NCBI GenBank assembly: GCA_017744315.1
Contig: JAGIBN010000003.1
Location: forward strand, 310,001 to 374,000
Origin: Porphyrobacter sp.
GTDB lineage: Bacteria > Pseudomonadota > Alphaproteobacteria > Sphingomonadales > Sphingomonadaceae
DNA length: 64,000 nucleotides
Direction: 5' to 3'
Shown: piece after piece, positions 33,703 to 42,370 of the stretch
Layout of the letters: each line of letters begins with the position of its first letter
How positions within the stretch are numbered: position 1 is the stretch's first letter
Made by a program: the position numbers and the translations under genes
The notes under the pieces: model-generated
What the model was told of the DNA's origin: nothing
Seen by the model: the letters and a program-made list of their open reading frames with translations, nothing else
Database searches by the model: none

Positions 33703-34181
33703 CAAAGCATCCCCAGCTCGAGCCGCGCTTCGTCGCTCATCTTGGCCGGGTCCCATGGCGGATCCCACACCAGGCTCACCTCGGCATCGCGTACGCCCGG
33801 TACTGAGGAGACACGCAGCTCGACCTCGCCCGGCATCGATTCTGCCACCGGACAGTGCGGCGTCGTGAGCGTCATCGTCACGGCCACGTCAGCGTCGGGC
33901 GAGACATCGACGCCGTAGATCAGGCCGAGGTCGTAAATGTTGACCGGAATCTCGGGGTCGAAAATCTCCCGCAGCGCGTCGATCACGCGTTCGTAGAGAT
34001 CGCCGCCGGGATCGCCCGGAGCCGTGGCTTGCGGCTTCTGCGCCAGGAACCCTTCCAGGTAATCCCGCTTGCGCTCGAGCTTCTCCGCGGGCGTCTCCGC
34101 GTCTTCCACACGCGCCCTGGCCGGCGTTTCAACGCCGTCCACTTCCTCGACGCGGAAAGACTTCTCCGCTCCCTCGCTCAT
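33702..34181 (-). CDS. sufT: SUF system DUF59 (MIP18-type) Fe-S assembly protein
   Basis: The 159-residue protein has a variable charged N-terminus and a DUF59 domain: ERVIDALREIFDPEIPVNIYDLGLIYGVDV, then VTMTLTTPHCPVAESMPGEVELRV with the single conserved cysteine in TPHCP, and a VWDPPWDPAKMSDEARLELGML end. These proteins (SufT/YitW group) help mature Fe-S proteins. It overlaps sufS upstream by 4 bases and sufA downstream by 1 base. Confidence 0.92.
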   Translation of the reverse strand: MSEGAEKSFRVEEVDGVETPARARVEDAETPAEKLERKRDYLEGFLAQKPQATAPGDPGGDLYERVIDALREIFDPEIPVNIYDLGLIYGVDVSPDADVAVTMTLTTPHCPVAESMPGEVELRVSSVPGVRDAEVSLVWDPPWDPAKMSDEARLELGML

Positions 34182-35377
34182 CCGAAAATCCTCTTGGTCC
34201 GTTCGATCCCGCGCAGCAGCGCGGCAAGATCGCTTTCATCACTGTAGAGCCCGAAACTCGCCCGCGCGGTGGCGGGGACGCCGAGCCGTTCCATCAACGG
34301 CTGGGCGCAATGGTGCCCGGCGCGGATGGCGACGTTTTCTTCATCCAATATGGTGCCGAGATCGTGCGGGTGAATACCGTCGAGCGCAAAACTGACGATC
34401 CCGGCGCTGTCGTCCGGTCCGAACAGGCGAACATCGTTCATGCCGCGCAGTGCCTCGCGCAGTTGCGTGACCAGTCGCGCCTCGTGCGCGTGGATCGCTT
34501 CGAGCCCGATGTTCGCCACGTAGTCGCAGGCCACGCCGAGGCCGATCGCCTCGACGATCGCCGGGGTCCCCGCCTCGAACCGCTGCGGCGGCGGGGCGAA
34601 GGTTGTCTTGGCGAAAGTCACCTTCTCGATCATCGCGCCACCACCCTGCCAAGGGGGCATGCGATCGAGCAGCTCGGCCCGCGCCCACAGCGCGCCGATC
34701 CCGGTCGGGCCGTAAAGCTTGTGACCGGAGAAAGCGTAGAAATCGCAATCCAGCGCCGCAACGTCGACCGGAAGTCGCGGCACGGCCTGACACCCGTCGA
34801 GCAGGATCTTCGCCCCGACCGAATGCGCCAGCTCCACCGCCCGGCCGACGTCGAGCACCGAGCCGAGCACGTTCGAGACATGCGCGAAGGCGACCATCTT
34901 GTGGTCCTTCGTCAGCATCCGCTCCGCCGCATCGAGGTCGATTTGTCCATCCGAAGTGATCGGGCAGACGTCGACCTGCCAGCCAGCGAGCTGCCAGGGG
35001 ACGATATTGGAGTGGTGCTCGAGCTCAGACAGCAGCACCCGCCCCTTGTCGGGCCAGGAATAGGCGACAAGGTTGATCGCCTCGGTCGCGCCGCGAGTGA
35101 AGACCACCTCATCCTCGCGCCCGCCAATGAACGCGGCGACGCGGCGACGTGCGGCTTCGTAGCCGAGCGTCATCTCGGCCGAGCGGGTGTACACGCCGCG
35201 GTGCACTGTGGCGTAGTCGGCGCCGACGGCCTTGCTCACCGCGTCGATTACCGCCTGCGGCTTCTGCGCCGTGGCGCCGGAATCCAGGTAGTGCCAGCGC
35301 GATCCGTCCACATTCAGCAGGCCGGGGAAATCGGACTTGAAGTCGACGGCAGCGTGCAGGGCGGGTGCGGTGCTCAC
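34178..35377 (-). CDS. sufS: Cysteine desulfurase SufS
   Basis: PLP enzyme that supplies sulfur for cluster assembly. The 399-residue protein has YLDSGATAQKPQAVIDA, ATVHRGVYTRSAEMT, VVFTRGATEAINLVAYSW, LSELEHHSNIVPWQ, the PLP lysine in FYAFSGHKLYGPTGIG (near 224), and the persulfide cysteine in RAGHHCAQPLMERLG. This is the class II (SufS) pattern. No sufE partner is present in this operon. Overlaps sufD and the DUF59 gene by 4 bases each. Confidence 0.96.
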   Translation of the reverse strand: MSTAPALHAAVDFKSDFPGLLNVDGSRWHYLDSGATAQKPQAVIDAVSKAVGADYATVHRGVYTRSAEMTLGYEAARRRVAAFIGGREDEVVFTRGATEAINLVAYSWPDKGRVLLSELEHHSNIVPWQLAGWQVDVCPITSDGQIDLDAAERMLTKDHKMVAFAHVSNVLGSVLDVGRAVELAHSVGAKILLDGCQAVPRLPVDVAALDCDFYAFSGHKLYGPTGIGALWARAELLDRMPPWQGGGAMIEKVTFAKTTFAPPPQRFEAGTPAIVEAIGLGVACDYVANIGLEAIHAHEARLVTQLREALRGMNDVRLFGPDDSAGIVSFALDGIHPHDLGTILDEENVAIRAGHHCAQPLMERLGVPATARASFGLYSDESDLAALLRGIERTKRIFG

Positions 35378-36129
35378 GCCACGTCTCCGAGGACCGCCAG
35401 CGCAGCCTCCAGCAACCGCTCCTGCTCGGTCTCGTCCTCCATCGCCGCGAAGGCATCGGCGATGAACGCCCGCACCAGCAGCGTCTTGGCCACTTCCGGC
35501 GGAATGCCGCGCGCAGCCATGTAGAAGCGCGCCGTCTCATCCATCTCGCCGATCGCGGCGCCGTGGGCGCACTTCACGTCGTCGGCGAAGATCTCGAGCT
35601 CGGGCTTGGCGTTAGCCGAGGCCCCGCGTTCGAGCAGCAGGCCCTTGAAGTCCTGCGCGGCGTCGGTCTTCTGCGCGTCGCGCGCCACATCGATGCGGCC
35701 GAGGAAGTTGCCCGTGCCCTGGCCCCAATGGACCGCGCGCACGACCTGCTCGGACGTCGCCTCGGGCTCAGCGTGGATAGTGCGAGTGACGAACTCGCGC
35801 GTTGCCTCGCCACCGCCAATGGTCACGCCACCGAACTGGAAATGCGCACCCTTCGCCAGCCGCACCTCGACTTCGACGCGGGTGTAGTCGTTGCCGATAT
35901 TGGCCACGAACAGTTCCGCCCGCGCGCCTTCGCCCACGATCAGGCGAATGCGGTGCAGTTCGGGCGACTCTCCGCCGAGCACCATGGACTTGCGACGCGT
36001 TTCGCCGGGAGCCAGCTCGACCTCTTTCCACTCGTCGAACCGCTCGGGCGCGAGCGTCTCCAGCGCCGCGAAGTCGGCGTAGCGCCATTCCTCGTCGCGC
36101 CAGGTGGGAAGGGCAGCGAGCTGCGTCAC
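35374..36129 (-). CDS. sufD: Fe-S cluster assembly protein SufD
   Basis: The 251-residue protein is a short SufD: WRDEEWRYADFAALETLAPE at the N-terminus, then beta-helix strands with NDYTRVEVEVRLAKGAHFQFGGVTIGG, and the C-terminal SufB/D core ASANAKPELEIFADDVKCAHGAAIGEMDETARFYMAARGIP. The conserved His of KCAHGA, used at the SufB-SufD interface, is present. It forms the SufBC2D scaffold with the neighbouring products. Overlaps sufC and sufS by 4 bases each. Confidence 0.94.
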   Translation of the reverse strand: MTQLAALPTWRDEEWRYADFAALETLAPERFDEWKEVELAPGETRRKSMVLGGESPELHRIRLIVGEGARAELFVANIGNDYTRVEVEVRLAKGAHFQFGGVTIGGGEATREFVTRTIHAEPEATSEQVVRAVHWGQGTGNFLGRIDVARDAQKTDAAQDFKGLLLERGASANAKPELEIFADDVKCAHGAAIGEMDETARFYMAARGIPPEVAKTLLVRAFIADAFAAMEDETEQERLLEAALAVLGDVA

Positions 36130-36866
36130 GCCACCGCCTCGTAACCCTCACGCTCCAGCTCGAGCGCGAGTTCGGGGCCGCCGCTCTTCACGATGCGGCC
36201 CTTGGCAAGGACGTGAACCACGTCCGGCTTCACGTAATCGAGCAGGCGTTGGTAGTGGGTGATCAGCAGCACGCCCTTGTCCGGACGGCGCATGATCGAA
36301 TTGATCCCTTCGCCCACGATCTTGAGCGCATCGATGTCGAGGCCGGAATCGGTCTCGTCGAGCACTGCGAAGAAGGGGTCGAGAATGCCCATCTGGACCA
36401 TCTCGGCGCGCTTCTTCTCGCCGCCCGAGAAGCCGACGTTCACCGGCCGCTTGAGCATTTCCATGTCCATCCGCAGCAGCCCAGCCTTCTCCTTGGCCAG
36501 CTTGAGGAAGTCGCCGCCCGAAAGCGGTTCTTCACCGCGCGCCTTGCGCTGGGCGTTAAGGGCTTCGCGCAGGAACTGCACGTTGGACACGCCCGGAATT
36601 TCGACCGGATACTGGAAGCCGAGGAACAGCCCGAGCGCGGCCCGCTCGTGCGGATCGAGCGCGAGCAGGTCTTCGCCGTTGAAGCTGACCGAACCACCGG
36701 TCACTTCGTATCCCGGCCGTCCGCCCAGAACATAGGCCAAGGTCGACTTGCCGGCGCCATTCGGCCCCATGATCGCGTGGATCTCGCCCGCGTTCACGGT
36801 GAGTGAGAGCCCGTTGAGGATCGGCGTACCGCCGACGGTGGCGTGAAGATTATCGATTTGCAGCAT
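36126..36866 (-). CDS. sufC: Fe-S cluster assembly ATPase SufC
   Basis: ABC-type ATPase of the SufBCD complex. The 246-residue protein has Walker A GPNGAGKS (34-41), the signature region NVGFSGGEKKRAEM, Walker B FAVLDETDSGLDIDAL and a conserved ITHYQRLLDYVKPD switch. The ATG at 36866 was chosen because GAGAGA lies 6 bases upstream; an ATG four codons earlier lacks a ribosome site. Its start lies 17 bases inside the DUF559 gene. Confidence 0.96.
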   Translation of the reverse strand: MLQIDNLHATVGGTPILNGLSLTVNAGEIHAIMGPNGAGKSTLAYVLGGRPGYEVTGGSVSFNGEDLLALDPHERAALGLFLGFQYPVEIPGVSNVQFLREALNAQRKARGEEPLSGGDFLKLAKEKAGLLRMDMEMLKRPVNVGFSGGEKKRAEMVQMGILDPFFAVLDETDSGLDIDALKIVGEGINSIMRRPDKGVLLITHYQRLLDYVKPDVVHVLAKGRIVKSGGPELALELEREGYEAVA

Positions 36867-37329
36867 GTGTTCTCTCATTGGACCGTGGGCGTTCGAACGG
36901 CTTCTGCAGCTCGTCCTTGATCGCCTTCACGACCTTGTCGGTGTCTTCGATGATTTCGGCTTCGGCGAAGCGCATGACGCGCACGCCGACGTCGTTGAGT
37001 TTGCGGTCGCTGAGCACGGCAAGCGTCGCTTCTGCGTCGTCACCGGTACCGCCGGTTTCGACCACGACCCAGCGGGTCTTGCAGGCGAAATCGACAATCG
37101 CGCTGCCCATCACCACTTCGCGGTTGAAAGTGAAGCCGCACTGCTTGTCCTTGAGCCGTTCCCACAGCAGCTTCTGCGCTTCGGAGGGATTGCGCCGCAT
37201 GTCACGGGCACGCTGCTTGAGCTGCTCGGCCCGCGCGGGAGAGATCTTCCAGGCTTTCTCGGCGTCGCCGGTGGCCCGTTCACGGTCGGACACGTTGCCG
37301 AGCGAGAGTTTCTTGCGCTCGGCGGTCAT
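36850..37329 (-). CDS. DUF559 (Vsr/PD-(D/E)xK-like) protein inside the suf operon
   Basis: The 159-residue protein has a basic N-terminus, then the DUF559 pattern [54 protein letters not shown], a Asp-rich turn, and [39 protein letters not shown]. The fold is related to Vsr and restriction nucleases. In most relatives the strand reads V-E-V/L-D-G; here it is VVETGG, so the usual second acidic residue is replaced and nuclease activity is doubtful. It overlaps sufB by 4 and sufC by 17 bases, so it is translated with the SUF machinery. Its role there is unknown. Confidence 0.85.
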   Translation of the reverse strand: MTAERKKLSLGNVSDRERATGDAEKAWKISPARAEQLKQRARDMRRNPSEAQKLLWERLKDKQCGFTFNREVVMGSAIVDFACKTRWVVVETGGTGDDAEATLAVLSDRKLNDVGVRVMRFAEAEIIEDTDKVVKAIKDELQKPFERPRSNERTHAANR

Positions 37330-38807
37330 CCAACGCTTCCTTCCAAACTAATACCCAAGAGCTTCTGCGCCTCCACGGCGAATTCCATCGGCAGCTGCTG
37401 CAGCACTTCCTTGGCGAAGCCGTTGACGATCAGCGCGACCGCCTCTTCCTGCCCGAGCCCGCGCTGCATGGCATAGAACAGCTGGTCGTCGCTGATCTTG
37501 CTGGTGGTCGCCTCGTGCTCGATCTGCGCGGTCGGGTTCTTGACCTCGATATAGGGCACGGTGTGCGCCCCGCACTCGCTGCCGAGCAGCAGGCTGTCGC
37601 ACTGGGTGAAGTTGCGCACGCCGTCGGCATTGGCCGCCACGCGCACGAGGCCGCGATAGGTGTTGTTGCTCTTGCCGGCGCTGATGCCCTTGGAAACGAT
37701 CGTCGAGCGGCTGCCTCTGCCGTTGTGGATCATCTTGGTGCCGGTATCGGCCTGCTGGTAGTTGTTGGTCACCGCGACCGAGTAGAACTCGCCAACCGAA
37801 TCCTCACCGTTGAGCACGCAGCTCGGATACTTCCAGGTCACCGCGCTGCCGGTTTCCACCTGGGTCCAGGAGATCTTGCTCCGCGCGCCCTGGCACAGGC
37901 CGCGCTTGGTGACGAAGTTGTAGATGCCGCCCTTGCCCTCGGCATCGCCGGGGTACCAGTTCTGCACTGTCGAGTACTTGATCTCCGCATCCTCGAGCGC
38001 GACCAGTTCCACGACTGCGGCGTGGAGCTGGTTCTCGTCGCGCATCGGCGCGGTGCAGCCCTCAAGGTACGAGACGTAGCTGCCCTTGTCGGCGATGATC
38101 AGCGTGCGTTCGAACTGTCCGGTGTTCTCCGCATTGATGCGGAAATAGGTGCTCAACTCCATCGGGCAGCGCACGCCTTCGGGGATGTAGACGAAGGTGC
38201 CGTCCGAAAAGACCGCGCTGTTGAGCGTCGCGAAGAAGTTGTCGCGCTGCGGCACCACGCGGCCGAGCCACTTCTTCACCAGCTCCGGATATTCGCGGAT
38301 CGCCTCGCTGATCGAGAGGAAGATCACGCCGGCCTTCTTCAGTTCCTCGCGGAACGTGGTCGCGACGCTGACGCTGTCGAACACCGCGTCGACCGCGACC
38401 TTGCGGGCGCCTTCGACGCCAGCGAGGACCTTCTGCTCCTCGATCGGAATGCCGAGCTTTTCATAGACTTCGCGAATCTCGGGATCGAGTTCGTCGAGGC
38501 TCTTCAGCTCCGGCTTCTTCTTCGGCGCCGCGTAGTAATAGGCGTCCTGATAATCGATCTTGGGATAGCCGAGCTTTGCCCAGTTCGGCTCTTCCATCTC
38601 CAGCCACATGCGGAAGGCCTTGAGCCGCCAGTCGAGCATCCACTCGGGCTCGTTCTTCTTCGCGCTGATGAAGCGCACGGTGCTCTCGTCGAGCCCCTTG
38701 GGCGCGAATTCCTGCTCAATGTCAGCCGACCAGCCGTGTTCGTACTCGGCGGCCTTGGCAGCAGCCTCGCGCGCGGCGCGGTCCTGAATTTCCAATTCTT
38801 CACTCAT
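37326..38807 (-). CDS. sufB: Fe-S cluster assembly protein SufB
   Basis: Core scaffold of the SufBC2D complex. The 493-residue protein has the SufB N-terminal region ([21 protein letters not shown]), [19 protein letters not shown], the [24 protein letters not shown] block, [46 protein letters not shown] and the C-terminal [28 protein letters not shown]. The invariant Cys of EGCTAP, proposed as a sulfur acceptor, is present. It is the first structural gene after the regulator, overlapping it by 4 bases. Confidence 0.97.
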   Translation of the reverse strand: MSEELEIQDRAAREAAAKAAEYEHGWSADIEQEFAPKGLDESTVRFISAKKNEPEWMLDWRLKAFRMWLEMEEPNWAKLGYPKIDYQDAYYYAAPKKKPELKSLDELDPEIREVYEKLGIPIEEQKVLAGVEGARKVAVDAVFDSVSVATTFREELKKAGVIFLSISEAIREYPELVKKWLGRVVPQRDNFFATLNSAVFSDGTFVYIPEGVRCPMELSTYFRINAENTGQFERTLIIADKGSYVSYLEGCTAPMRDENQLHAAVVELVALEDAEIKYSTVQNWYPGDAEGKGGIYNFVTKRGLCQGARSKISWTQVETGSAVTWKYPSCVLNGEDSVGEFYSVAVTNNYQQADTGTKMIHNGRGSRSTIVSKGISAGKSNNTYRGLVRVAANADGVRNFTQCDSLLLGSECGAHTVPYIEVKNPTAQIEHEATTSKISDDQLFYAMQRGLGQEEAVALIVNGFAKEVLQQLPMEFAVEAQKLLGISLEGSVG

Positions 38808-39232
38808 GCGGGCACTTCCGGTTGCGCGAGGCGGGTCAGCGGCACACCGGCCAAAGCCCCACGCAGGGTTTCATTCACCAGCCCCCAGTGGGGGCGGACA
38901 TTGCAGCAGGGCTCAAGCGCGCAATCGTGCTTCCCCTGCTCGACACAGGCAGTCAGCGCGATCGGACCCTCGACCGCCTCGACTATATCGGCGAGCGAGA
39001 TCGCTGCCGCGGGCCTGGCAAGCTTGAGCCCGCCACCAGCGCCGCGCACCGAGCGCAGCAGGCCGGCACGCGAAAGCAGGCTGACGAGCTTCTGCACTGT
39101 CGGTACGGGCAAGCCCGTCTCCTCCGCCAGTTCCGTGGCCGAAACGCGCGCAGATCCGCAATGGCGCGCGGCGGCGCACATCGTGACGACGGCATAATCG
39201 GCCATGCTGGACAGGCGCATATTGCGATCCAT
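38804..39232 (-). CDS. Rrf2 family regulator of the suf operon
   Basis: A 142-residue winged-helix repressor: [19 protein letters not shown] at the start, the recognition region [62 protein letters not shown], and a cysteine cluster [18 protein letters not shown] that should bind an Fe-S cluster as in IscR. It probably senses Fe-S demand and controls the operon it heads, through the palindrome at 39237-39261. Start codons at 39232 and 39220 are both possible; a TTG at 39238 would overlap the palindrome. Confidence 0.92.
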   Translation of the reverse strand: MDRNMRLSSMADYAVVTMCAAARHCGSARVSATELAEETGLPVPTVQKLVSLLSRAGLLRSVRGAGGGLKLARPAAAISLADIVEAVEGPIALTACVEQGKHDCALEPCCNVRPHWGLVNETLRGALAGVPLTRLAQPEVPA

Positions 39233-39236
39233 TCTC

Positions 39237-39261
39237 AAATCGGAGTGATTCGCTCCGATTT
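39237..39261 (-). promoter_or_regulatory. Perfect palindrome, probable operator of the suf operon
   Basis: AAATCGGAG (39237-39245) and CTCCGATTT (39253-39261) form a perfect inverted repeat with 9-base arms and a 7-base spacer. It lies directly before the start codon of the Rrf2 regulator and just after its likely -10 box, the expected place for autorepression. The sequence differs from the known IscR and RirA consensus sites as I recall them. Confidence 0.75.
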
Positions 39262-39290
39262 CACTTAGGTCGCGATTGCCGGGATTTCAA
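39262..39290 (-). promoter_or_regulatory. Possible suf operon promoter
   Basis: On the minus strand TTGAAA (39290-39285) and TAAGTG (39267-39262) are 17 bases apart and point into the suf operon. The -10 is poor, but position fits: the predicted start falls within the adjacent palindrome. Confidence 0.4.
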
Positions 39291-39313
39291 ACAAGCGTGG
39301 CTTTGTGCGGCAC

Positions 39314-39343
39314 AAAAAAAGGGGCGGCCCCCAAAGGCCGCCC
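39314..39343 (-). terminator. Strong Rho-independent terminator with no protein gene before it
   Basis: Read on the minus strand, GGGCGGCC pairs perfectly with GGCCGCCC (39343-39336 with 39329-39322) around a 6-base loop, then one C and seven T (39320-39314). This is a complete terminator. The only thing upstream on that strand before pyrD (opposite strand) is the short intergenic stretch described as a candidate sRNA. Confidence 0.88.
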
Positions 39344-39450
39344 TTGGAAAGTCGAGAACTCGTTGCATCGCTGCTTCGAGCCCTTCGGGTCGCAAGGTCC
39401 TAATAGGCACGGCCCAAATCCGAATCTTGTAGGAATGCGACACGGAGTTC
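39314..39450 (-). ncRNA. Candidate intergenic small RNA
   Basis: About 137 bases of minus-strand intergenic sequence ending in a strong terminator. The ends before the terminator can pair: GAACTC (39450-39445) with GAGTTC (39361-39356), and further in GCAT with ATGC. The interior contains TTCGG/CCGAA and small CC-GG hairpins. A promoter-like GTGACA (-35) with AATTTT (-10) 17 bases later lies just before 39450. The long closing stem with bulges recalls 6S-type RNAs, but I cannot assign a family. A 63-residue open frame on the same strand overlaps it and looks random. Confidence 0.5.
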
Positions 39451-39536
39451 AAAAATTGCGCCGTGTGGGCACGATGTCACGAGGCGCCACAAAGCACACA
39501 TCGACAGTGAACGGCAGCGCTGCCATAGGCTCGGCC

Positions 39537-40565
39537 GTGCTTTTTCGCCTTGCCCGACCCGCCATCTACGCCCTCGACCCCGAACGGGCGCATCGCCTCG
39601 CCATCGCGGGCGTGCGATTCCTGCCAGGCAAGGCCGCCGTCCCTGGCGGTCCGCTCGAGACCCGAGTCGCGGGCCTCACCTTTCCCAATCCGCTGGGCAT
39701 GGCCGCCGGATTCGATAAGGACGGCGAGGTGCCGGATGCCCTGCTCGGCCAGGGGTTCGGCTTCGTCGAGGTCGGCTCGATCACCCCGCGCCCTCAGGCC
39801 GGAAACCCGAAGCCGCGCCTGTTCCGGCTGACCGAAGACCGCGCGGTGATCAATCGCATGGGCTTCAACAACGGCGGCGGACCAGCAGCCGCAGCGCGCC
39901 TGATGGTGCGCCAGGGCCGCCCCGGCGTGGTCGGGATCAACATCGGCGCCAACAAGGATTCGGCGGATCGCGTGGCCGACTATGCGCAGATGACGCAGCT
40001 CATGGCGCCGCTCGCCTCCTATCTCGCGGTCAATATCTCGAGCCCCAACACGCCGGGACTGCGAGCGTTGCAAGACGAAGGCGCGCTGACCGCCCTGCTC
40101 GACGCCGTGCTCGAATCGCGCGGTGAAAGCGGGCCGCCGGTGTTCCTCAAGGTCGCCCCCGACCTCGAGCCCGCCGACATCGAGGCCATCGCCCGCATCG
40201 CTCTCGACAAGAAGCTCGGCGCGCTGATCGTCTCCAACACCACGATCTCCCGGCCGCCGTTGCGGTCGAGCCAAGCCGGCGAGACCGGCGGGCTGTCCGG
40301 CGCGCCGCTGAAGGAACTGGCGCTCCAGCGCGTGCGCGATTTCCGCAAAGCGACGGGCGGCGCCCTGCCGCTAGTGGGCGTCGGCGGCATCGCCACGGCC
40401 GAAGACGCCTGGCAGCGGATCCGTGCGGGTGCGAGCCTGGTCCAGGTCTACAGCGCCATGGTCTATGAAGGGCCGGGCATTGCCCGCCGGATTGTGAGCG
40501 GCCTCGAAACCCTTTTACGGCGCGACGGCTTTGCCTCCATTGCCGAGGCGGTGGGAAGCGAATAG
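39537..40565 (+). CDS. pyrD: Dihydroorotate dehydrogenase (quinone)
   Basis: Class 2 PyrD, membrane-associated, oxidises dihydroorotate using quinone in pyrimidine synthesis. The 342-residue protein starts with the short amphipathic helix RLARPAIYALDPERAHRLAI that binds membrane, then FPNPLGMAAGFDKDGEVPDALLGQGFGFVEVGSITPRPQ, MGFNNGG, VNISSPNTPGLR (catalytic Ser), ALIVSNTTISR and the FMN phosphate loop LVGVGGIATAEDAW. The GTG at 39537 gives the standard start; an ATG at 39477 would add 20 unlikely residues. Confidence 0.95.
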   Translation: MLFRLARPAIYALDPERAHRLAIAGVRFLPGKAAVPGGPLETRVAGLTFPNPLGMAAGFDKDGEVPDALLGQGFGFVEVGSITPRPQAGNPKPRLFRLTEDRAVINRMGFNNGGGPAAAARLMVRQGRPGVVGINIGANKDSADRVADYAQMTQLMAPLASYLAVNISSPNTPGLRALQDEGALTALLDAVLESRGESGPPVFLKVAPDLEPADIEAIARIALDKKLGALIVSNTTISRPPLRSSQAGETGGLSGAPLKELALQRVRDFRKATGGALPLVGVGGIATAEDAWQRIRAGASLVQVYSAMVYEGPGIARRIVSGLETLLRRDGFASIAEAVGSE

Positions 40566-40575
40566 CACCTCTGTG

Positions 40576-42282
40576 ATGCCCAATCGTCTCCTGCTCCCCC
40601 TCGCCGCGCTGCTGCTCGGCGCCTGCGCCACCGTTCCCGCCCCCGCCCGGACTTCCGAGACCCAGACCGCCGGCGTGGTCAGCGCCGCCGATCCGCGCGC
40701 TGCCGAAGCCGGCGTCGCGATGCTGCGCCAGGGCGGAAGTTCGACCGATGCCGCCATCGCCACCATGCTCGCGCTGAGCGTGGTCGAGCCGCAGAGCTCG
40801 GGCATCGGCGGCGGCGGGTTCATGATGCACAGCTCGCCCGATGGCGAGATCGATACGCTCGACGGCCGCGAGACCGCCCCGTCCGGGGCCGATCCGCAAT
40901 GGTTCCTTGATGCCGAGGGCAAGCCGCTCCCGTTTATGACCGCGGTCATTTCCGGCCTGAGCGTCGGCGTTCCCGGCAACGTCAGCCTCGCCGCCGAAGC
41001 GCATGAGCGTTACGGCAAGCTTCCCTGGGCCGCGCTGTTCCAGCCCGCGATCAAGCTGGCGCGCGATGGCTGGGTGCTGAGCGAGCGCGGCCGGCAGTTC
41101 CTGGTCCAGTCGAAGAACCGCGCCGCCCACCAGCCCGAAGCGCTGGCGATCTTCTACGACGCGTCGGGCGAAGCGCTGCCCGTCGGAACCGTGCTGCGCA
41201 ATCCGGCCCTCGCGGAAACGCTCGAGCGTCTGGCGGAGCAGGGGCCCGAGTGGTTCTACAGCGGCACCAACGCCGCCCAGATCGCCTCTGAGGTCGCGGC
41301 CGAGACGCCCCGCGGCGGTGCCATGACAGTTGCTGACATTGCCGCTTATCAGGCCAAGGACCGGCCCGAACTGTGCGGCCCTTATCGCGGCTATCGCATC
41401 TGCGGGATGGGCCCACCCTCTTCCGGCGCGACCACGGTCTATGCCGTCCTCAAGCAGCTCGAGCGGTTCGACCTCGGTGCGCTGGGCAAGGATTCGCCGG
41501 TGTTCTGGCACCTCTTCGCCGAATCCCAGCGCCTCGCCTTCGCCGACCGCGAGCGCTACCTGGCCGATCCGGACTTCGTTTCGGTGCCGGCAGAAGGGCT
41601 GATGGAACCCGACTACCTCGTCGGGCGCGGGGCCCTGATCGATCCGAACAGCACGCTGGCGCAAGTCACCGCCGGCACCCCGCGCGGCATCACGCTCGCG
41701 CCGCCGGTTGGCGTGGAGCCCGAAGAACACGGCACCTCGCACTTCGTCGTCGTGGACCGCCAAGGCAGCGCGGTCAGCTACACTTCGACCGTCGAGGGAT
41801 CGTTCGGATCGGGCATCATGGTCGGGGGCTATTACCTCAACAACGAGCTGACCGACTTCAGCTTCGTCCCCACCGTCGACGGCCGCCAGGTTGCCAACCG
41901 GGTGGAGGGCGGCAAGCGGCCGCGCAGTTCGATGGCCCCGACACTGGTCTACGATTCCCAGGGCAAGCTGGTCCTCGTGATCGGAGCCGCCGGGGGAGCG
42001 ACCATTCCGGTGCAGGTCGCCCGGGCGCTGATCGGCGTGATCGACTTCGGCCTGCCGCTCGATCAAGCGATGTCCCTGCCGGTGCTGTTTGCGCCAGGTG
42101 ACCAGCTGAGCGTGGAAGAAGGTAGCGCGCTCGTCCGGATGATCCCGCAACTCCAGGCCCTTGGTCACGCCCAGATCGCTACGCGCAGCCTGCCGCTCAA
42201 GACCAACGGCGCGCAACGGACGGCCGCAGGCTGGGTCGGTGCAGCCGATCCGCGCAGCGAGGGAAGGGCGATCGGAGAGTAA
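40576..42282 (+). CDS. ggt: Gamma-glutamyltransferase
   Basis: N-terminal nucleophile hydrolase that cleaves gamma-glutamyl bonds, e.g. of glutathione, outside the cytoplasm. The 568-residue precursor starts with a lipoprotein signal (LLLPLAALLLGACA, lipobox LGAC), then VVSAADPRAAEAGVAMLRQGGSSTDAAIATMLALSVVEPQSSGIGGGGFMM. The self-processing site is HGTSHFVVVD with nucleophile Thr387, and substrate loops include MVGGYYLNNELTDFSF and PRSSMAPTLVY. The lipobox suggests membrane anchoring, unlike the soluble E. coli enzyme. It follows pyrD by 10 bases. Confidence 0.95.
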   Translation: MPNRLLLPLAALLLGACATVPAPARTSETQTAGVVSAADPRAAEAGVAMLRQGGSSTDAAIATMLALSVVEPQSSGIGGGGFMMHSSPDGEIDTLDGRETAPSGADPQWFLDAEGKPLPFMTAVISGLSVGVPGNVSLAAEAHERYGKLPWAALFQPAIKLARDGWVLSERGRQFLVQSKNRAAHQPEALAIFYDASGEALPVGTVLRNPALAETLERLAEQGPEWFYSGTNAAQIASEVAAETPRGGAMTVADIAAYQAKDRPELCGPYRGYRICGMGPPSSGATTVYAVLKQLERFDLGALGKDSPVFWHLFAESQRLAFADRERYLADPDFVSVPAEGLMEPDYLVGRGALIDPNSTLAQVTAGTPRGITLAPPVGVEPEEHGTSHFVVVDRQGSAVSYTSTVEGSFGSGIMVGGYYLNNELTDFSFVPTVDGRQVANRVEGGKRPRSSMAPTLVYDSQGKLVLVIGAAGGATIPVQVARALIGVIDFGLPLDQAMSLPVLFAPGDQLSVEEGSALVRMIPQLQALGHAQIATRSLPLKTNGAQRTAAGWVGAADPRSEGRAIGE

Positions 42283-42370
42283 GGCGCTCTCTTGCCGCTG
42301 CGCCTCGCGCGCCGTAACCAACAACAATCGATAGGCCGGAAAACCGGCATAAAGGGGAAAGGAGGCGCGA

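Noticed and set aside
37515..39197. 560-codon plus-strand open frame across sufB and the regulator
   Set aside because: Antisense to intact sufB and Rrf2 genes, with low-complexity composition.
39261..39452. 63-residue minus-strand open frame at the candidate sRNA
   Set aside because: It runs through the strong terminator hairpin and the operator palindrome, has no ribosome site seen, and no recognisable sequence; an RNA gene explains the locus better.
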